Below, piece by piece: positions 10,601 to 19,600 of a DNA stretch of 64,000 nt. Each line of letters opens with the position of its first letter. The stretch's first letter is position 1. Under the pieces are notes generated by a model. It was not told the DNA's origin. It worked only from the letters and a program-made list of their open reading frames with translations, and ran no database searches. The DNA comes from Meghimatium bilineatum (taxonomy: Eukaryota > Mollusca > Gastropoda > Stylommatophora > Philomycidae): contig CM067307.1 in the NCBI GenBank assembly GCA_034231615.1, positions 4,483,147 through 4,547,146 on the forward strand, given 5' to 3'. The position numbers were made by a program, and so were the translations under genes.

Positions 10601-13600
10601 GTTTTCCAAGCTCCATGGGGACTATTGCTTGAATCTATGGAGTTACGTGCGCTATAGGTGCTACTCTCGGCAGACGGCGAGCCGGTTCGTTGAGAGGAAC
10701 GGAATATATATGTGGTAACCCAAATTCAGTGAAGTCAATCCTCTATGCCTACTGCGAATTTCGCGCTTTAACCGAAACCATTTGGCTAGCATCAATTACT
10801 AACTCAAGTTGCAAGGCAAACTGGTGTCAGCTGAAAAGACATGATACAAATATTGTATTTTATCTTCTAATATCTTCACTAATTCCGTGATATTTCATAA
10901 TATTATTCATGTAACGTATTCACAACATACACCTGTGATCGTAAATTGAGAGAAACGTTAGAACGTGTTGGAGGTCAGCATTATCAACCCTATAAACGTT
11001 TTACTAACATTGAATAACTATTACCCTTCATCAAAAAATAATTGTATTTCATTAAAAAAAAATCTTGTTTCATTTTAAAATCTCGTCATTTCAGAAATAT
11101 GGATTACAGTGAGAGCATGTCTTGGCCTAGGCACAACTGCATCTCTCGATGTCTATTTCCTACCAGAGATTTCATCCTGTGGACGGCAGACAGGGACAAA
11201 GGGCTTCACTTCTACTCCATCATAGACGGACTTCACCATAAGATCACCACCTTTGGGGAACTTTCTGCACCAACATCCAGTGGTTTTCTCTTTGACAGCA
11301 CCTCCTCCGTCTGTTGTTATGGAGATACAATATATTTCACTGGTAAACTTGGAATTGTTTTGTTATCAAATTGTGTCGGTATATATCAATATCTTTACTA
11401 AGCACTTCATGGAAAAACATTTAATTTAGGGAATTTTCCCAGCGTAGTGGTTAAGTTGTTTGACTTGTGCTCGAGATATCACGGGTTCGAATCCAGCTCT
11501 TGTGTACAAAGTAGGTTTTTTTCGGAGATTCCTGGGAATAATCGCTTGAGGCTACGAATACTATAAGTACAGACGGCGTGCTGCTACGTTGATAGTGATA
11601 CCTGCGTGGAAATCAGTGTTTAATGAAGTCAATTCTCTACATTTTTTGAGCCCATTGAAGTAATTAAGTTTAATACAATGAATACCAGGGATTCTGAATA
11701 CTGAAAACTGTTTACAGTCAAATTTCTAGAAACATATTGCAAAAAACAGCCAAACTCCGAAGGATAAATACTTTTTACATTGGTCAATAATATAAAAATA
11801 CCTAAAACAAAATTTGTAAAATTTGGCCAAGAAATTGTAAAACCGTGGCAATCCTGGAAATCAATTAAAATTCTTTATGCCAACTTACCGTTCTCATGGT
11901 TATTTTGCATAAAGTTTTACCTAATGTAATTGTAAAAAGGCATTCCTCCAACTATTGATGAGATATTAAGAGGTTCTTACAATCTCTACTTGCCACATTG
12001 TCAATCAGTTTCAGGCAATTTGACAGCATCTCTCAAATATAATAATATTTATATATAAGTTCAATAATCAATGATAATTTAATACAACCTAAGAATATTG
12101 GGTTGATAGCTAATAGAATTATGCAATTAACGTTGATCGGTGTAACACACGGGGTGTCAGCTGTAACACACGGGGTGTCAGCTGTAACACACGGTGTGTC
12201 AGTTGTAACACACGGGGTGTCAGCTGTAACACACGGGGTGTCAGCTGTAACACACGGGGTGTCAGCTGTAACACACGGGGTGTCAGTTGTAATACACGGG
12301 GTGTCAGCTGTAACACACGGGGTGTCAGCTGTAACACACGGGGTGTCAGCTGTAACACACGGGGTGTCCGCTGTAACACACGGTGTATCAGCTGTAACAC
12401 ACGGGGTGTCAGCTGTAACACACGGGGTGTCAGCTGTAACACACGGTGTATCAGCTGTAACACACGGTGTGTCAGTTGTAACACACGGGGTGTCAGCTGT
12501 AACACACGGGGTGTCAGCTGTAACACACGGGGTGTCAGCTGTAACACACGGGGTGTCCGCTGTAACACACGGTGTATCAGCTGTAACACACGGGGTGTCA
12601 GCTGTAACACACGGGGTGTCAGCTGTAACACACGGTGTGTCAGTTGTAACACACGGGGTGTCAGCTGTAACACACGGGGTGTCAGCTGTAACACACGGGG
12701 TGTCAGCTGTAACACACGGGGTGTCCGCTGTAACACACGGGATGTCAGCTGTAACACACGGGGTGTCAGCTGTAACACACGGGAGGTTAGCATTCAACGA
12801 TCGTATATTCAAATAGTATTAATATTTTATTGGTTATCTCTCTTTTATAATCTTCCAGCTGGGCGCATGACAGAGTTAAGCTTTCAACCAGAGATGGACA
12901 AAATAATGACTAAATACACCTTTTACTTTCCAACAAGGCTGATTTATGATACTATATAACTATACGAACTGGCGGTCGGGCTGATTTAAGATACTATATT
13001 ACTAACCTAGAGCTATACCAACAGAATACAACGTGGAGGTGACGAACAAGTTTAGTACATTTATGAGTGTTAAAGTGGAGATAGACCAGAACCAATTCGC
13101 AAAAAACATTAGAGACTAAACATTATTTTCTGCACAAGCTTACATACTTCAATGAGTTTAAACATTTTTTTCTGAACAAGCTTACATACTTCAATGAGTT
13201 TAAAGATTACTTCCCTGTCGAAATATGACAATTGATTAACAACAACGAAATACTAAAACCACTAAAATATGACAAAGAGAAAAATACCAGTAACAAACTA
13301 AAGAAATCAGAAGAAAGATTAGACATGACAAGAAAAACTACATAAACAACAAGTTGTACAGAAACTGACTAACTACATAAACATGGGGAAACCAGAATCG
13401 TGTTTAAAGAAGCAAAAACAAACCGCAAAATTTCAATCACCCACACCAGCAATTGAAAACAAGTCGTGACACACTCACGGGAAAAAAAAGACATTCTGAA
13501 CTGGTGGATAAAATACTGTAGGGAAATGTATGAAGATGAAAACAGACACAGACTCAAACACAAAAATAGACACATAGAATGTGAGCCAGAACTCAACATA

Positions 13601-16600
13601 GATAACATACTTTGGGCAATTACAAATGAAATAAAATCTAGTGAGTTACCATATTGCGAGGAACTGGTTGTTGAATTGATACAAGCATGAGGAGAACCCA
13701 TGGCCCAAGTCTGTCATGTCCTCTGTGTTAAGATGTGAATAGGCGAAATATGGACAAAAGATTAGAAAAGATTTGTATAGATATCACTTCTGAAGAAGGA
13801 GGTTAACTTGAAACTACACAAATTACATAATGTCACTGATCAGTCATGTCAACAACATACTTCTCAAGATAATCAAAGAATTGACGAGTATATGGACAGA
13901 GAAATCAATATATTTAGGCAGGGTTTAGACTACTCAAAGGCATTTGACTGTGTAACACATCAGAAATTATGGAACATAATGGAAAGCATGGGCTCCCCAC
14001 ATCATCTCAAATCTCTAACATTCAAAACTAGCATGCTTTATCAGTAGCAATCGATTGATAAATATCTGACTGATTTAAGGTTCACAAAGGAGCCAACAGG
14101 GATATACCCACTCAACACACCTGTTTAACATATTCGCAGAAAACATCATTGAAAATATACGAAAATACCTACAGTATGAACAGCTTCAACCCCTTAATAT
14201 CGGGGGACATTAGATTTCCATAAAATGTGTATGCAGATGACATAAATTTAATATCAAGTAGTACCACTGGGTAAGTGCACATGATTATCCTCAGATACAC
14301 GTCATATAGAAGGACACAAAATTTTACTCAATACAAAAATATATATATATATATAAATATAACGCATATAAACAGAGATGAACACGCCTTCAATAATCAT
14401 TGACACAGAACAACTAGAAAATATCAGCAGCCTTGAAATTTTAGAATTTATCTTTGAATATCTCGGGCCTACCATCACCACTACAGGAGATTGTTCATCC
14501 GATATCAGAAAGAGATTATCAATGGCCCTACAAAAAAACAACAGAGACGAAAAATTCGTGGCTAGGGGAAAGCAGAAAAACAGTTACAGCTATTAAGAAG
14601 CTATATTTTTCCAGTCGTAACATATGTCTGTGAGATGTGGACAGTGACGCCCGCAATGGATAACAAAATATCGGCATGCTATAGAAATGTCCTCAGAATA
14701 TCATGGACAGAAAGACGACCCACACGCAGACATCCGCACAGCCCGATCATAGAAGAAGACTGGTTCTTCGAAACTATCACAAAACACACGCTAACATATT
14801 TCCAACATATAAAAAACACAATGTTTTAGAAAGATTAATCATGGAGGGAAAATTCCAGGAAAGAGAACAATGGACAGAGCAAGATTACGATGTAGACAAG
14901 AAATGGAAGACTTTCTTAACATGACACTAGAAGAGGCTGGGAAGCTCCCACAGAATCGAAAGGATTACAGAGTTACACTGGGGACAACATTTTGTAAAGG
15001 ATATGTAACATAGATGTAACTATACGCACGGTCCCCTGCACATAGCAAATACTACCATACACTAATTTAATAGCATATTCTAGTGGAGAGCTGCAGCCTA
15101 GTTGGTAGTGAAGTTGCTTACACATGGTAACAACGTGCCAGGTTCGAAACCACGTCCTGACAACAACACAATCCTTAATAACTGTCCTGACACGACCGCT
15201 CCTCCAATCAACCCAACTGTAAACGGGTGTCTGATGCTCGAGTTAGGGGAGCAAGGAAGGAAACTGGCCACCCCACCTAATAGTTGCTACGGCTTAGTAC
15301 ATGATGAGTTATCTTCATCTCCGACGGCATATTTCTGACACAGGACCTACTTTTCTTTTAATATTATTATAAATATTATATTTAGGACGTAACCATCAAC
15401 GCAAAATTTTCTGGCTGTAGTGATTTTCTAAACACTATAATACGTTCACTAGATAGCCATTGCTTCCTACCCGGTCCGAATGCACAAATCCCTGCAGCGG
15501 GGTTTCAACCCGATACTATGGCCGTCACAGTCGCACTCTATAATTCGCTGCCACAAGTAGAAAATTTGAAAATGCAAGTGACTAAAAAGAAAAGCTACAA
15601 CCGCAAGTTGCACCGACAGTGGCGACTGATTGAAATTATTGTTTTATGATTCTGTTTTGTCTTTTGCAAGATATGTTCCATGGTTATATTTTATAAACAT
15701 AATATATCCATATATAAACCAGTAACCCGTCATGGTCCTAGGGGTACCTCAATTGAAGTTTCAGCACACAGAGTCCTCCAGCGATTGGAGGATCTTTAAC
15801 AATACCGATGAGTGAGGAAACATTGTGTTTTGTCCACCCCTTAATGTTGTATGTCTATGTTTGTATTTGTCCTGTCTACCCCTTAATGCTGTCTATGTTT
15901 GTATTTGTCCTGTCCACCCCTTAATGCTGTCTGTCTATGTTTGTATTTGTCCTCCTCTGTTTCTTCCATCTTCGACGGTTCCATGCAGTATTGTTTTTGA
16001 CAAAGAATCATGTTGGCATATATGTCCAAACTATGCAAGTTCTCGAAGTTTCACTATTGAAAGTAATGGTTTTTGTGGACATGTATACACCTCTATTTTA
16101 TTTCTTACGTACACATTTGTCCTATGCTTTCTATAGAAAATTCGTAGAATTCGTTTGTAACATGTGTATTCGAAAGCCTATACTCGTCTCTCCATGTCCG
16201 CAGTGAGTATCCAATTCTCAAACGATAGTACAACAGAAAGTACTAGTGAATTATACAGTTAGATTTTCACTCTTACACTGTTGCCGTCTTTCTAAACCAA
16301 GTTTAGCCCGTGTGTTGCGAGCCCGAAAGGGGAGCAAAGAATAACAACACTGTTTACCTTCCACATATGTCGTAAAAGGTGACTAAGGAGGTTATGGGAT
16401 GGAGTTGGCTGTCCCATCCCATATAGGGTCAGTGACCCAAAGCCATGCTGAAGTCGGATGTGTCAGGCCGAAAGGCGCAGATATCGCAGCAATGCTGTAA
16501 ACCATGACACAACGCGTTCCGTTCTCCGGACTACATCCTGCTAACCTGCAGGAGTTTGAGAACGAACGCAGAAGAAGAAGATAAACCAAGTTTAGCCTTG

Positions 16601-19600
16601 ACATAGACACTAAAGCCATCTCCAGTCTTATTTTAAATTCTGTTTTGCATTTTCCATCGCTGCATAAGCTAAAAATCAGAGCCTTGAATACAAGTGAGAT
16701 GCTTCATGGGAGCGTGATGTACAGCAAACAATTGTCTCGAAAGGAGAGCATGGTCGAGAAGCAAATGCTTTCAAGGACCGCATAAAACATTTCGCATACA
16801 TGGACTACATCTTGTAGATTCGAAGTTTTAAAACACAACACATAAAGACGAGATGGCTAACAATTGGTCTGCAATTATGTTCCCAGGTGGAGAGTTTAAT
16901 ACAGATATGGCCTGGAGTGTAGATAGCAGCACAGGAAAGGTCAAAGTTCTGGCTAAAATGCCAAGAGGTCGAAAGTTTCACAGCATGGTGGCAGCGCGTG
17001 GCTGTATCTACTGTTTAGGTGGTCAAGATAAACGAGGTTATACAGGTAGGTGGTTCATTACTGAACACCTGTAATTTTTATTAACTTTAGTGATAACCGC
17101 TTATCGATAATCGCCACATTATCTTAAACTATATCCTGCGTCGCATTTTAATAGGGTAGTCGGGGGTAAGATGGCGAGCGGGACAAAACGGCGTTTCGTT
17201 TTTTTCCGAGCCTATGAATTTTTCCGGTAAGACACTTGACTAGGTCTAGTGTGAAACGTCCATTCTATGACGTTAGAAAAGTTGTTGAACTAGTCGACTG
17301 CCTCACTCTCCCGTCCAGGCTTTTTTTTTTAAAGTTTCCAGATACAATCGATACGACTGGAATTAGTAATGGTGCAGTGACTGCCGAGAGCATTTTGAGT
17401 TCTTCGCCATTCTCTATGTAGTTCCCGCTGTTCTATTGGGATCCGCCTTCTTTCTACCCGTTGTGCCAACTGAGATGTCTTCACATGCTTAGATAGCCTG
17501 TATGTCATCCTATTCAAGACGACGCGATCAACCCGGAATTTACTGGTAATATTGATTTTCTAAGAATTGTAAATATGTTAAGTAAGTTATCATTGCTTTC
17601 TGAACCGTTTTGACGCACAGCTTCGTGTGGCAGGGTGTGAAACTTGTACGTCAACTGTTCGAGGCGGGATCTGTACGTCTTCTCACAGTTGCGGACATGC
17701 GAGGCATGAATTGGGAAGAACTAAATTTCTTATCATAGACAATATTGTGTTACCAAACACGCATCACAAACAAATAAAGGCCTACCAATGTGTTACCAAA
17801 CACGCATCACAAACAAATAAAGGCCTACCAATGTGTTACCAAACACGCATCACAAACAAATAAAGGCCTACCAATGTGTTACCAAACACGCATCACAAAC
17901 AAATAAAGGCCTACCAATGTGTTACCAAACACGCATCACAAACAAATAAAGGCCTACCAATGTGTTACCAACGTACAGCTAAGATATCAATGAAAGATTT
18001 TCATACTGCTTAGTTGCCTTTTTTCCTAAGCTGTAAACTAATATTTACAAATTTTATACAACGTCGCTAAGTTCTTTAAAAACAACTATAAATCTCAGAA
18101 ACATCTTCAATTTGTCATATAACATCTTACATTTGTCATATAACATCTAAAATTGTTCATATGACATCTTCAATTTGTCATATAACATCTTACATTTGTC
18201 ATATAACATCTAAAATTGTTCATATAACATCTTCAATTTGTCATATAACATCTTCAATTTGTCATATAACATCTTAATTTTATCATATAATATCTTAAAT
18301 GTCTCATGTAATATCTTACATTTGTCATATAACATTATAAATGTGTCATATAAAAACTGCTCACAGATCATGTTAAACTCATCTTAATATCTCACTTATA
18401 TCGTCTTATGACATCATTAAATTATCATTAACATTGTAAAATTGGTCATTTATTATCGTAAACTTGCCTTATAACATTTTCAACTTGTCATATGAAATCT
18501 TAAAGTTACCAAATACATAACATCTTAAGCTGGCCGTATAATATCTTCAATGTGCCTCCTGCAGTCCTGGAGTGTGTTGATGCTTACATCATTGACAAGG
18601 ACGTCTGGGTAAAAGTTGGTCAGCTGTCCGTCCCAGCTTACAACATGGCCGCCGTGTTGAGCAATGGGGCCATCTACTTGGTTGGAGGAGTCGATCACTC
18701 GGGGCAACCTCTTAGACTGATACAGTGTTTTGTTGTCCTAAGGTCCGGTCTATATTCTGCCTTCAAGGTTGAAATACCAAACATGCCACCATCTCTTCTT
18801 AGTGCCAGAGCAGTGACTTCTGGTCTCGATGGAGTCGTCTACATCGTTTGTGGACATGGAGAGGTAAGCGTGTATGTTAGATTAATAATGGCTGTTTCTT
18901 TCAGTTCTGAGATTATTACCCCTAGTAGCTACACACAGTCTTTACTTAGAAAAGTAGGTGAACTAATCGTCGGCCTCACTCTCTTGTCCATTCTTTCTTT
19001 TTTTATTTTTTTTTTTAAAACAGTTGCAAGATTGTAATTAGTATAGGGTCCGAAATAATGTGTTTAATGTGACCGTAAAAATATTAACATTCTCTCCATG
19101 GTGTCGTGTCTCTTTATTGACCGAAAAAAACTACCTTTTTTAATATGATGTAAAAAAACCCAGTATTCCTGGATGTTAACTGTTCTTAAAATCTCCTGGT
19201 TTTATTTCCTTGCTGTCCATGGTATTCTCAGAACTCTTCTATAGCACTTTAATTCAAATGATGTTAATCTCTTGGCCACTGTTTTATTTAGTGTCCATGC
19301 TTCACATCCAAATGTCGCCAAATGAAACACACATGTTTGTAGTAAACACAACTTGGTTCTTATGTTAGTACTCTGCCATAGTTTCTTTAGCTGTGTTAAT
19401 TTTGACAACGTCATTGCTGTTCTTCTGTTAATCTCAACTGCGCAGTCCCCCGCATTGTTTATATTAGTTCCTAAATAATCAAAATGTGTCACTTCTTCCA
19501 AATTGCAGTTCTCAATATTAATTTTGGGTCTTAATTTCGTTTTGTCAGTTGCCATTATTTTTCTCTTTTTCATATTTACGAACAAGTTGTACTATTCGCT

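Noticed and set aside
11440..11510. Possible tRNA gene
   Set aside because: A and B boxes are present, but the arms do not close as a cloverleaf and the sequence continues into a SINE body found elsewhere in the window. The same holds for 15085 and 45945.
12033..12816. Three ORFs of 224-259 codons on both strands
   Set aside because: They are reading frames through the 21-bp minisatellite; the period is a multiple of three, so stops are absent by construction.
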